A DNA stretch of 64,000 nt, taken from contig PCDI01000013.1 in NCBI GenBank assembly GCA_002778195.1, forward strand, positions 701,021 to 765,020, in the 5' to 3' direction. The position numbers were made by a program, and so were the translations under genes. Origin of the DNA: Raffaelea ambrosiae (lineage: Eukaryota; Ascomycota; Sordariomycetes; Ophiostomatales; Ophiostomataceae). Under the pieces are notes generated by a model. It worked only from the letters and a program-made list of their open reading frames with translations, was not told the DNA's origin and made no database searches. Of the stretch, positions 1 to 11,425 are shown piece after piece. Within the stretch, counting starts at the first letter, position 1; each line of letters opens with the position of its first letter.

Positions 1-1549
1 TGGGCGCTGTAGAGGCTGCACGTATGGTTAGCAAACGGGTCCCCGCATTCAGACATGATGTGTGTGTTGTCCGGGAGGGATCTCTGCTTACTGGTTGTTC
101 AGCTCGAAGCTGACACGCAGAATGGAATCGTCGACCTCGTCTTTTCTTTGACGGATGTCGAAGAGGGACTGGCAAAAGTCGCGGCACAGATCAAGATTGA
201 TGCGCACACCATAGTTCTCGTGGGCTTCGTCGCGGCTGTGGTAGAGCTTCTGGCACAGCTTCCAGCAGCATTTCCAAGCCTTCTCGTTGGCGTCGGGTGT
301 TCCGGAGCTGTTGAACATCCTTTCTCGGTGGATGGAACTGAGATTGGCCAGCGTGTTGCACAGTGTCCAGCACTCTTCAAGAGCAGTGCGGAGTGCATCG
401 TTCTCGTCTGCTTCGACCATGTGCGGGCTTCCAAAGCCGTCCGCCTCGTGTTCCCCTTCCGTCTCCCGAATCTCTGGAATATATGTTTAGTTCACGCACT
501 GCATAAGCAAGTGCCCCCCCCCCCATCTAACTCTGCGACGCAGGGGTGGGGGAAGAAGGAAGAAAAGAAAATGCTTACTCTCTAAGCCACCAACGCTTGC
601 CGCTCGTGCTCTGGAGTCGCTGAGGATATCATCTAAGCTCTGTGCCTGTGGCGTTGCATCATCAATGCTGAATCGGACAGGCTTCACGTCTGTTGAAATA
701 GGAGGCGGCGCTGAGACTTGGTACGCCGTTGAGAACTAGCCGGAGTCATAATTAGCTGAGTTCGGCTGCACGTCGCCGAAAGTGGAACTGAAATCGAAAT
801 TCAAGCTTACGCTGTCAGTTGTGTCGCTCGCCGACGGGCTACCGAGATCACTCTCCCTGCTTAATTGACCTGGCGCAGGAGTCCCACCAACGCTCCCGCC
901 GTTTGTTACCTGGTAGGATGAGAGTCAGTTCTGGCCTCGGTATTCGATGATCATGTTGTTATGCAAGGGGGGACGCATATGGAGTCCGTCCTGCCTGGAC
1001 ACATACCCATGACTGGAAACTCTCAGGCGCATGGATCACCGACACCGCTTCTTCATTCGAGTTCTGGCGAAAGTGACTTGGTAGGTTTGTTCTGAGCATC
1101 TTGAGCTGTGGCGGGTGGCTCCCCTGATCCTCGCCACCATCAGCAGGATCATCGTCCTCAATCTCAGTTGTTTCAGTGCCATTGGAGGTCACCGGGGAAG
1201 GCCCGACAATGTCGCTTGTGGGACTCATGACCTGTGCTGGCAGAGCGCGAAGGCGAGAGTGTGGTCGGGGGGGCAGTAATTCGGAGTGAGAAATCGAAGC
1301 GCCAGACGACCTATACACTTGATTAGCAGAGGAAGAGATGAGCTGAAGAGGAGGCGTTAAGGAAACGTTTGGAGATGGAGAAGGAAAGGCTGGAGGATAT
1401 GTAAGCTTAAAAAAAGAGACAGCGCACAGTGTAACGAACTTGGAGTTCAGGACAGCCGGTGAGTCTGGCGAAGAGACTGCAATGTCTGTCTGAGGCGAGA
1501 AAGCCGTGATACTGCCCGTAGAGGACCGCAATGGGGCCTCGAGAGCCAT
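1..1549 (-). CDS. Conserved filamentous-fungal protein of unknown function, partial (C-terminus beyond the left edge)
   Basis: Five exons join in phase on the minus strand: 1549-1007, 909-811, 735-579, 473-92 and 15-1. Donors are GTATGT (1006), GTAAGC (810), GTAAGC (578) and GTAAGC (91); acceptors follow CTGAC/CTAAC-like branch sites. The start is the ATG at 1549 in context CCATGG. The N-terminal ~250 residues are Ser/Pro-rich and look disordered. The fourth exon is a compact alpha-helical, Cys-rich segment with motifs such as CWKLCQKLYHSRDEAHENYG and QSLFDIRQRKDEVDDSILRV. After splicing, the junction reads ELNNHLYSA, which I recall as conserved in Sordariomycete hypothetical proteins; this supports the last intron. 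I recognise no catalytic domain. The very long pyrimidine-rich sense-strand sequence upstream may be its 5' leader. The gene model is fairly sure; the function is unknown. Confidence 0.75.
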
Positions 1550-4500
1550 GGCTACTTTTTATACCGTAAGGTGTAAAGTGAGTTGAGGTGTGTCGTGTTT
1601 GTGGGGGCTCGGTACGGAAGCGGACGGCGAGCGGCGAGCAACAAGAGTTGTATGACTGTTGGCCAGGCTTCGCGAGCAAGATCGGCTGGTCTTGCACAGC
1701 CCGGTCTGGCCCTGCAGGGCGTTGCAAAGAGCTGCGACCCAAAAGTCGACCTTCCCTTCCACTTGGTTCACCCGTCGGGGGAGGGGCCGCAAAACCGGCC
1801 ACAGAAAGTTGGCAGGCTTTGCAGAGAGGTGCGTCCGGGGAGGGGACGGAGGTGGGCAGGCGGCAGGCGATGCAGTCGCGTCTTGTTGGGTCGAGTCAAT
1901 GCGCGATCCAGTGGTCCACGCCCGGGGAAGGGGGGGGGAGGGATGTTGCAACGACGATGACGAGCAGCAAGCAGCAAAGTAGCAAGCAAGCAGTAACTAA
2001 GCCGCAAGGGTGGCTGTGTGCGCAGGCGCGAGCAACGGGGAGCTTGCAGACAAATCGAAGAGGACGAAGCAGACTGGGTGGATGCAGCCGGATGCAATCT
2101 GGCGTGAGAGGGCGCGTAAACGGCGGCCGTGGCAGGTGTGGCCTCGCTTGTCAAGCTGTAACGGAAGAGGATAGAACACGTTCCGCAAGCGCGGTAGGAG
2201 AAGGGAGAGAGATGGGGGGGGGGGACAAAATATTGGGCGGGAAGGGGCCGGAGGAGCTTCTTTAAAGCGCAGACCCGGCCGATCGGTCAGTCATCCAGGA
2301 AGAGCAGTGAAGAGAGAGCGTGGCGTAGTTGCATCGAAGGGGGAGCACGGTGGTACGCTTTTCTTGGTGCTCCGAATATGACGCTTCGCTTGGTGTTTCT
2401 CTCGGTGGTTTCTTGGGCGCGGAGGCAAGCCAAGTTCGCTGCCACCTTGGTTAGCTTCCTGATCTTTGCTTGAGACAGACTGCAAGTCGAAGCAGGCAGG
2501 AAATTGTCGCGAGCGAGGACGAAGGAAGGCAGAGCAAGTCGGCAGTTGCGACCATTCGTGGATTGGAGGAGAGGAGATGCAAGATGGAGGAGCAGAAAAA
2601 AGGAACTGAGAAGACTCAGAGAAGGAGGAGGACGGATGGCAGATGGCAGATGGTTNGGGGGGGGGGGGGGGGGGGGGGGGCAGTATTCGCAGCAGGAAGC
2701 AGCACGCTGGTAACGGTGGGAACAACTGCCTGGGGAGGAATGGCGCGGGCAGCCGAATTGGGTGCACCAACACTATTTGGCTCTCGATGGTACGCTCGAC
2801 AGGTTCTCTGCAGAAGTGGATTTGCAGTTCCGGGCTTGCGTTCCTGGCGCGTTGCAGCGAAAGTGCCAGCCGGGGGGGGCAGAGAGTGATCCAAAGAAAC
2901 AAAGCAGGGAAGAGAAGGTAAAACAGAGAGTTGTGACTGAATCCTTCGTCCCTCGACGGGGCTAAGTGTGCGGTGGGTACGAAAGCAGTGCAGGGTTCGG
3001 CCGCAGACGAGACGAGGCACAGCCAGCAGACACCGGCACGAAGAGGACGAAGAGGAGGGGGGGGGGGGGCGAGAAAAGAGAGGGATGCAGTGAGGGCGAG
3101 CGAGCCGGAGAGCAAGATGATCGGCGATGCAGAAAGCGTGCAGAACGGCCGTGCCAGATGCTCGTCGACTCTTGGCTAGAGAGGAGGCGGACGGGCAAGC
3201 ACCTCGTCTTCTGAGTGGGTACGGAGAAGGGGGGGAGGGGGCTTGGGGCGCGCCAGCAGATCCACAGCCTTGTCGATTGGGGGCAAAGAGCGAGAACGAG
3301 CGGGCAATGAGCAGAACGACGATGCTCGCGCGAAGAAGGAGGAGGAGGGAGGTTGTAGACCAGACAGAGCAGGAGAGAGGCTGCTGGAAAGGCAGAAATC
3401 CGTGGTGCGCACGTTGAGCCGCAAGACCGAGCAGCGAGCGAGTTGGCGGCGAGGGCGTGCAGGACGAGCGAAGGGGGGTGCCGAGCGAGCGAGGGAGAGA
3501 GTGTGATCGTGTCTGTGTGCCCGAGACTGGTCGTCGTCGTCGTCGTTGTCGTCGTCGTTTCTGGGGTCGTCACTCGTTTGTGTCAGTCAAGTCTTGCCGT
3601 GGCTTTTTTTTTTCTCTTTGATCAGCGGAATGGCTGGGTGGTGTTCTCGTGGGAGAGCCGAGAGGGCGTGCAGGAAAACCAGCTAGTCTTGCCACACGTC
3701 CAGGAGGAGCAGGCCTGGACGACAGAGCGGACGGGCGACGAGAGGGGAGGATGGGCGAGGAGATATTGGGGGGTGGAGAGGAGGGCGGCGTGCACCAGTC
3801 AGAGGTGCAGCTGCGCGTCTTTCACCACGGCGCTGGCCAGTCAGAGGGCGGCTGGGGCCAGTCCCGTTCATGGGACAGCATGCACCTACTGATGGAGCTG
3901 CATGAAGAACGACAGGGGTCGGCGCTTAGAAGATGTCGTTGCGAAAGGACCATTTTGGCCGTGTTTTGCTGCTTCCTTTTTTTTTTGTCAGTTTGTATCA
4001 TTTAGTATTTTTTTTTGCCAGTGTCGGAGAAGATACTTGCTTGCTTGCGGTTCTTGCTCGTCTTCCTTCCCTTTCTGGCTGTCCGTGTTAGTCGTGCCTT
4101 CCTTCTGTGTGCGGGTCCTCACCACACCACGGCAGGCCGTCCCTCTCGGCCACGCTCTGTTTCGTGTCTGGCCTGCTCGTGCTGCATCTCGCTGCTTGCG
4201 TTGGTCACCCCGACGCCTCCAGCCTCGCTTCTTCTGTTTCCCCGTCCCTCGCGACGGGTCGAGGGACGGGGGCTCCTGCCCAGCGACCCGCCCCTTGAGA
4301 CAGACGTCTGGTCGGCTTGCGTCTGTTGCATTTCCTGGCTGCATTTCTGGTGGATGGCTGGATGGCTGGTCCAGAGACTGCAGACTCACGGCAGAAACGG
4401 AGTCTGCTGTGCGAACAAGCGAAGAGACAAAGTGGGGGGGAGGCAGCGAACGGGCGGCCGGCAAAGACGTCTGGTTCTGTGAGCTTCGGCTTGCGGTGGC

Positions 4501-4950
4501 TTGTTTTTTTGCCCTCTGTTTTGCCCCCAAATTGCTTCTACTATGTAATCTGTTTCCTACTCTGTTTATTCACACACATCTTGCCAAACACTGCAAGTTC
4601 TCCAGTTCCTGTCACAGAAGGAGCGACCGTTGTTGGGGATAGCGGCTCAGCCCGTGGCTCTTTCCTTTCCAGGCAGTGTTGTTCGAGGGGGGGGGGGGGG
4701 GGGGGGGGCGTAAAAGCTGGCTGGCCCCCGCTGGCAGTGCTGGCGGGCCCTTTTTGCCCGTTCCCATGCAGATGCACACCAACATCCACGAGCCGTCTGC
4801 ACAGAAACGCAACATTTATCCCTCTTTTCCTGCAATTTGCCCGTATTTCTATGCCGAAATTGAGACACCACGCGTCTGGCGCGTCTCTGCACGGAACACG
4901 AGGAAACGAAAAACCACGGGTGCAGTTTTGCCCTGCATGACCTAACTAAT
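1550..4950. other. Gene-free, strand-skewed low-complexity region upstream of the left-edge gene
   Basis: No convincing gene is visible. To about 3.9 kb the plus strand is purine-rich (GAGAGG, GGGG), so the minus strand, sense for the 1-1549 gene, is CT-rich as in long Sordariomycete 5' leaders and promoters. It contains an N at 2656 followed by 24 G (2657-2680), a GTC/TCG trinucleotide stretch near 3530-3560 and 22 G at 4687-4708. The many open frames here are biased low-complexity translations without domain or splice support. Probably promoter plus leader of the left gene. Confidence 0.4.
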
Positions 4951-7900
4951 AGTAATTAACTAACTAACTAGTGAATACATCGAAGATACGGCAAAGGTAC
5001 TCGTACAGGAAACAATGAGACGTGCCGGTTTATTGTTCGCTGCCCAAACATCCCCCCGAGGTAAAGATACCCTGCCATGCCATTTCGGCAACACCAACGC
5101 AACCGGGGCTATCGTGCTGGGGTCAGGGACCAGGCGAGGGTTTGAAAATGGAGGGATGGAAAATTGAAAGCACGGAGCAAGGACGAACGGGACCATCACA
5201 CCTCGCTTGCGTGCCTTCCACCGCAGCTCTTCAGCTGTTTCCCTGTCTCGCTCTTGCTTCCACTACGAGTACTGTGTACTCGTAGTTGCGGATCTTGCGG
5301 CTCCCCACTTGCTGCTTCGCCCTATGGGACAAGACGTAACGTCTCACTGTTCTTGGCCACGACTTGTAGCCTACGAGTATGATGCCCGTCTCCACCCGCC
5401 TCTCGTCTTCAACCAACTAGTGCCTCTCGAGCATCCCGACGGTCTGGAAACAGAATAGCCTGGCCATTCCCTTAAGCTACACACTAACCTCCAGGACCGA
5501 CGCCTTCTGGTCTGTGATGGCCAACAACGATGGCGAATCCAAGTAAGCCCGAGTCCTCTAGCAACACTCGGCACCCCCCCTTTTCTTACCCAGAGCCAGA
5601 GCCACGGTGAAAAACGCCTCAATCACCACGCTCGGATCGTACATTTTTCATCACAATTGGCCCGGCAGCTACGGGTTAGCGCGAACTGGTGGAAGAAACA
5701 CGGCTAGAGAAGCCCAAGCCTAACGTAGATTCGGGAGGGGCACGAAACTTGGAGCCATAGAAAGAGACAAGAATGAGACAGTAAGAAGAGGAAGAGCTGA
5801 GCGGAGAAAGTGCAGAAGCAGACTGTATTGCCCGTGTGTGACAGGCTGACAGACATGTACTCGTAGGTAAAAGACCTGCAGAACCGGCTCCTGTTTGGTC
5901 CACTTGACGGCCGAGTGATGCTCTCCAAGTTCGGCTGAGAGGGTGTGTTGCTGGAGACAATGAAGAAGATCCCACCCCCAGTGTTTCCTCCCCATTGCTT
6001 GCTCGTCGAACCAGATACTGCCAACGCATCAGGGGAAACCATATTGCCCAACGGCATATGTTCTTGGGGCACGACACAATGTTCTGCTGCAGAGAAACAA
6101 GTGGTGTTTTTGCGTCGAGGTACTAAGTAACACCGACTTTGTCAGGAAGTCCCCCCTTTTGCTCTTTGCTTTTGTTAGCCATCACCGTCAAGGTAGGGCG
6201 GTCCTGCCATTGATGCACAAGCTGCAGAGTGGAGCCAGCAAGCTTGCCAGGGCGCTATGTATCGAGGCCCGCAGTACAAGTACTCGTACTACATCACTCT
6301 TACTACTTTGTATGTATGTAGTCGGACTTCTTCCCCATCCCGCCTCTGTGCCTTTGAGATCCACGATATTACTCGGCTCCCAAAAAAATAAGCGACAACA
6401 GGTCACCGTAGGCAATAATAGTGCCCGAACACGCGAACGAGTTTTAAAAAAGACCTCAAACCTGCTAACCGTGAATATGGTCTGATTTTCGTCTTTCTTG
6501 CCTGCCCTGGCCTAGCACATTACGAGCAGCGAGTATCTACCCTCTCTGTTTCCCCTGCTCATGCCTTCCTCGCATGCACGACGTTTTGCATGTACATATG
6601 CCCATTGTGTTGCATGCAGGGCGGCATCAGTGTTATTCAACCGGCGGGAATACGCAGTGCATACGCCTGCACATGCAGAGAGTCTCTCATGTGGTCAGCA
6701 GGCACCAGAAAAGGGCAGTCAATGAACCGTTGCTACCCAGAGGCTCAGACGCCCGGGCTCTGCAGTAAGATTCTACGTAATACTCGTAGTGCTCATGTTG
6801 CTGGCTCTTTCTCAGAGCTCTCATACTCGACCTTTTGCGGAATCGACAACCGCCTCCTTGTTTTCTGAAAGCGGATTTTTTTTACGGGCTTGAGTCCATG
6901 CTTCCCACCCCCTTCTCTTTGGCCCCCCCCCCTCAGATACTCGCTGTTAGCTCGTACCCACCCTCTTGTCAACGGTCCAACCCCGAGACTTGTGTTAAGC
7001 GCCCGGAACGATGGACCTGGACCCACTCCACCAATTAACAAAGCCGCCCCATCCAACCGCATGCTGGATCGGGGCTCCACTTTAGGCTGAGCTTGCCCGC
7101 ACCTGGTAGGGTGGTCTATCAGAGAAACCATGGATTTGGGCAGCTTGTCCAACCCGTCACAATTCACATCCGATTTGCCTGGATCCCTTGTTCAGTCCCT
7201 CCTCGAGTCGCTTTGCACTTCCTCGGTCTCCCTTCTTCGCTTCTGTCTCTGCTTCTTTCCCGACCAGGGGTGTGCAATTTTTCATATCGGGGGGACTTCC
7301 CTCCATTTCTAGAACCAACAATCACTAGGAAGATTGCCTGTCCCAAAGACCATATTCGTACTCCCTTGTAACTGTCATCATATTAAGAAACTAATTGATA
7401 GTTAGTTACTTCTCGTATATAGGGGGAGGAGGACGATGCAAATCTCATGAAAGAAACGCCGAATCCTTCCGGCTGTTGACCTTCTTTTCAGCTGTTGCCT
7501 TGCCGGGGAAAGGGGGGAGGGTGCCGTGTAGAAAGAAATAGATTGAAAGCAGATCGGGTGGCCTTTGCATCTGCTGGTTTGCATTTGGCAACACGAAAAG
7601 AAACAAACAAACATGGAAATCCCGGGCCACAGTCGTTCACACCGCAGATGCTGGTGGTCACATTACCTGTGGAGCCCTTCCGCATCCGATACCTGTAGAG
7701 ATGGCGATAGATGCAGATTGAAACAAGAGGGGGGGAAGAGGTCGTGAATTGACAAACGCGGCATCGTTCATATTACACATTGTTCGTTGGACTTGCTGCG
7801 CCAGGCGGCAGGCCGACGAATTCGGCAATCGACAAATGAAATGGTACAGTGACAGGTGTCTCTTCGGCCAAAAGCAGCAATGACACGGCTCACATTCCTC

Positions 7901-10318
7901 TTGCTCACTCACACTCCTTCTCTCCACGGCTCTTTGACTTTTGCGGCAAGGCCAATTGAAAAAAAAAAAAAAAAAAGCATGGATCCATTTTCCAAAGCCC
8001 GTACCGCCATGGCGGGCCTAGGGAACAAAATGTTGGTCCACACAAGATCCTACTGCGAAGTTGTACGATACACACGTAATTGACCAACTCGCTTGTGCCT
8101 CTTTCTCGTGGCACGGACGCGGCACCACTTCCCGAAGCGGCATACATATCAAACAATGAACCAGCCGGGGATATTTCAAACACACGACCACGCTCTCTTT
8201 CACACCGCACACCTTCGTCTCCTAATATGGAGCCAAAAAAAGAGTATTTGCTATTCTGAATTGTTGCGGTGAGTCTTCCGCCAGTCTGCGACGAAAAAAA
8301 GGGGGTGAAGGAGTGTGGGGGTTCGAAGGAAATCCCGTTGGTCTGATTTGCTTGGTCGTGTCTGTTGGTTTGGACTTGGCCTCCAAAGACCAGACCTTAC
8401 CGGCCCACCCCGTTCCACTGCGTTGGGAAACGCAAGCCGAGAAAGACCAGACAGCCAGGGTACAGAACGCGTATCAGCCGAAGCATTGAGGGCAAAATAA
8501 AAAAGCAAGCGAAAATATATAGTAAAATAAAGATAACAAGAGAAAAAAAAGCCACCAACCAAACGCAAACATAGGGGGCGCCAGCAGGGGGCGGGGGGGT
8601 CGGAGAGAGGTCTGACGGGGCCGGCTATTTGGTCCAACCTTTTCCTCTCTTTGGTTCTTGCGAAAAAGCTGCAAGCGCCATCAACTCAGTTCTTGGAGTA
8701 GCTGCATATCGGGCGGCCACACCTTGAATGGAGGGCGAGTCATTTTGCAGAGAGAGAGGATATATGAGACCGAAGTACTTTGTACCCTTCGAACAGCAAG
8801 GAAAGGGACATGCTCATGCAACGAGACCCGCAAACCCACATGTGTTGCGTGTAAAATGCCTGTGAGATGCGTGTAAGATGCGTGTAGTAGGCGCGCAAAA
8901 GCGGAGCTGGTAACGTATGGTCTGGCACGAGGAAAAAAAAAGTGTCAAGAGAGAGAGAAAGACAATAGAACAAAACAAAAAACAGGGAAACAAGACGGGG
9001 TAGTAGACGCAAACATACCCACCACACGCAAGCAAATGTACTATGTACGTCGTAGGCGCAGAGCGCAGCGTGGCCGCGTCTCGCGCGGCCCACGGCCGCA
9101 TTGCATGTTGGGTGGCCATGCTTCTTTGGTTGAATGCTGCGGGAGGTGTGTTATGAGAGCGGTCAATTACATACACACCGAAACGGACACCGCTACTCCC
9201 CTACCAGCAGTATCCAACAACCACTAGGTGAGCAACTATGCAACATCCATGGTTTTGCTTGTCAAGGACAGTGCTCTTTGTATTCTTCACCTGGCGAGCC
9301 ACCGTGATCTGAACTACAGGTAGACAGGGGGCCTATAGCACTCTCCATCGTTTTGTGGCTCTGTCGTATAAGTCATTTTCCCATGCATGCACTTTGCCAA
9401 GTAGAAGGCCAAACGCGTCTGTTGGCTGCCATCTGCCCAGAACTCCCTGTCATCCACAGGAGCATTGCCACGTCTTCTGTTGTCCTCTCCACTATCCACC
9501 CTACTTGTTAGCTTGCATGGCTTTCGTGTGGGTTAGCAGAGGGATGTTGCATAGGACAATGGATCAAGCGCCTAGGAGACGAATGACACGAGCAAGCGAA
9601 GGTCAAGCGGAACTCAAGCGGAGCAAGGGGGCACAAGCAAGCAACAGGAAAGCGCAGAACAGAGATCGAGCAAAACAGCAACAAGGAAACAGAGATGGAG
9701 CCTCGGTGAAGGATTGCCTTGTTCCAATGCAGCAGGGGGGCTCAGCAGTCCTCTCCGCGCGTGTATCGTGCTTGTTGGTCAGCTTGGTGCGTTTGCAGCA
9801 TTTCTGCCTGATATCCCAATTTCGTTTCCCAGACGCCAACAGCACACCCACACGAAAACCACGACTGCACATAGAGGCCCGCAAGATAGCGCAGACTGCC
9901 CGCAGACAAGATGGAAGAGAAGCTGCAGAGAAAATGTGAGCCAAGACGTAAGCATGCACGAGCGTGCCAAAAAGGCAATCTGAACTGTTTCGTTTCCTTC
10001 GTTTTTGTTTCTGCCTAATTTTGTTGGGTTGCATTTTCCTTTCCTAAAGAAGAACCTGAAAACACCGTCCAAGATATCACAAACCCGCTTGTAAAGATAA
10101 TAAACGCCTCCTCTATGACCAGATGATAAAAACACAGAAAAAATGAAAATGGTGATATGTTCGTTATACGGGCGATGCCGCCGTGTGTAACTCTCTGCAC
10201 AATGCCGTGTCGGGGCGTTGTTTTGTGTCGTCCACGCATTCACATAGCGAGGCGATGAGGGGGGGGGAGAAAAAGGGGGTGTCGGTTGGTAGTTCTGACT
10301 TCCGTGCCCATGGCAGTT
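4951..10318. other. Intergenic region with scattered short motifs, no confident gene
   Basis: About 5.4 kb with no recognisable protein, tRNA or rRNA. It holds several copies of TACGAGTA/TACTCGTA (4998, 5264, 5277, 5372, 5858, 6281, 6781) and TAACTAACTAGT-like strings (about 4960 and 7392). It also has an A run at 7959-7974. One place, 5460-5660, carries splice-like motifs on both strands but no identifiable protein. The right end lies beyond the 3' end of RPB10. Confidence 0.35.
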
Positions 10319-10980
10319 TTACTGGTTGGCAAGGGCAATCTTCTTCTCGCTGCGACCATCCGGGGTGTACCTGTTTCGTTCCAACAGTCAGCAAAGAATG
10401 AAACGGGGAAAGCAAAGCGAATTTCCATGTCCGGAAACTTGGTATCCCAGCATAAAGTGATATCCCCCCCCCAAATTGAGAAACAGAGGATAGATGCTCG
10501 GCAGAAAAGTCACCACAGTCCGTCTGCACTGCAATATTCTTGGATCAAAGCTCATTGGGAGGCACGCAACCATCCCCAGTCGAGGTAAGAAAGACAACAG
10601 GAGGCAAAATCAAAAGAAAAAAAAAACGTACTTCAGCAGCTTCTCAATCAGGTCGACGTGCGTCATTATCATACGCCGGCAGCAGTAGCGCTTGCAGCCC
10701 AGCTGGTCCATCGCATCACTGTAGGCAAGGCAGGGGACGTTAGCTTTCCCTTGTCCGTCACAGATATTGGAGCAGTCGTTGGGAACACGTACCCATCCGG
10801 AATACCGTCGTCGAGGAGCTTGATGTACCGCTCCCAGAGGTCGCCCGTAACCTGTGCTCCAAGTTAGAATTTGTCACAGCTCTCCCTCCAGCTTCTTTTT
10901 CTCGCTGACGTCGGGTCGCAGGTCGCGCAAAGAGGCTAACATACCTTCCCGCAGGAGAAGCACCGAATTGGGATAATCAT
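10319..10980 (-). CDS. RPB10: DNA-directed RNA polymerases I/II/III subunit RPABC5 (Rpb10)
   Basis: Four small exons, none a long ORF: 10980-10945, 10851-10793, 10718-10632 and 10370-10319. Donors are GTATGT, GTACGT and GTACGT. The last intron (~260 bp) ends after a GCTGAC branch site. The 77-residue product starts MIIPIRCFSCGKVTGDLWER and has the diagnostic zinc-binding set of this family: CFSC near the N-terminus and RYCCRR in the middle, followed by THVDLIEKLLKY. Rpb10 is a structural zinc-binding subunit shared by all three nuclear RNA polymerases, essential in yeast, usually about 70-80 residues. Each junction preserves phase and the family sequence, so the model is strong. It is divergent from the Utp17 gene with about 445 bp between start codons, suggesting a shared promoter for two growth-linked genes. 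Confidence 0.95.
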
Positions 10981-11425
10981 CTTGGATTTTTGGAAAGGCC
11001 AAGGCCGTTCGTATATAACGCAAAGTTGTTCGGAAGGTTGCTGTCGACGGATTACCAAGAAACTGTCGAGAGAGTTGGCGATTCCGTGACTGCGATTCGG
11101 ACGGCCAAAAAAAAAGTAAAAAAAAACCCATTAGAGCCGCACTTAAGGTTTAAACGGTCGCGGAAAATAAATATGCCGAAAGTCTCCATATGGCTTATCG
11201 TAACTTTTTTTTCTTATCGTAAATCTTAGCAGAGAATTTTCAGTAGCAATTGGCGGAACTTTTTTTTGGGTGTTGTAGTTCTCTTTTTCTTTAATTGTTG
11301 GCGACGTTCTCGCACAACAACTGCTCACACACTCTCTCAGCGTCTCTATTCGACAACGAAACGACAGAACGGTGTGCGGATGAAAACATAGAAAAATAAA
11401 GCAGAGACCATAGAGACGAGAAAGG
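10981..11425. promoter_or_regulatory. Shared divergent promoter of RPB10 and UTP17
   Basis: 445 bp separate the two ATGs. The segment has T/A tracts (for example poly-A near 11107 and poly-T near 11207 and 11260) and no coding potential beyond shadow frames. Both flanking genes serve RNA synthesis and ribosome production, so co-regulation is plausible; no specific factor site was identified. Confidence 0.4.

Noticed and set aside
2291..3573. Overlapping 200-270-codon frames in the upstream low-complexity region
   Set aside because: Pro/Ser/Thr/Arg-rich translations of skewed DNA, one running through the N and G24 run; no start context, splice pattern or domain.
5676..6077. 133-codon minus frame rich in Ser/Leu
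   Set aside because: Overlapping frames of similar length exist in all phases; no conserved motif.
8320..8340. GGTTCGA-like string resembling a tRNA B box
   Set aside because: No matching A box, acceptor stem or anticodon arm around it. No tRNA or 5S rRNA gene was found anywhere in the window.
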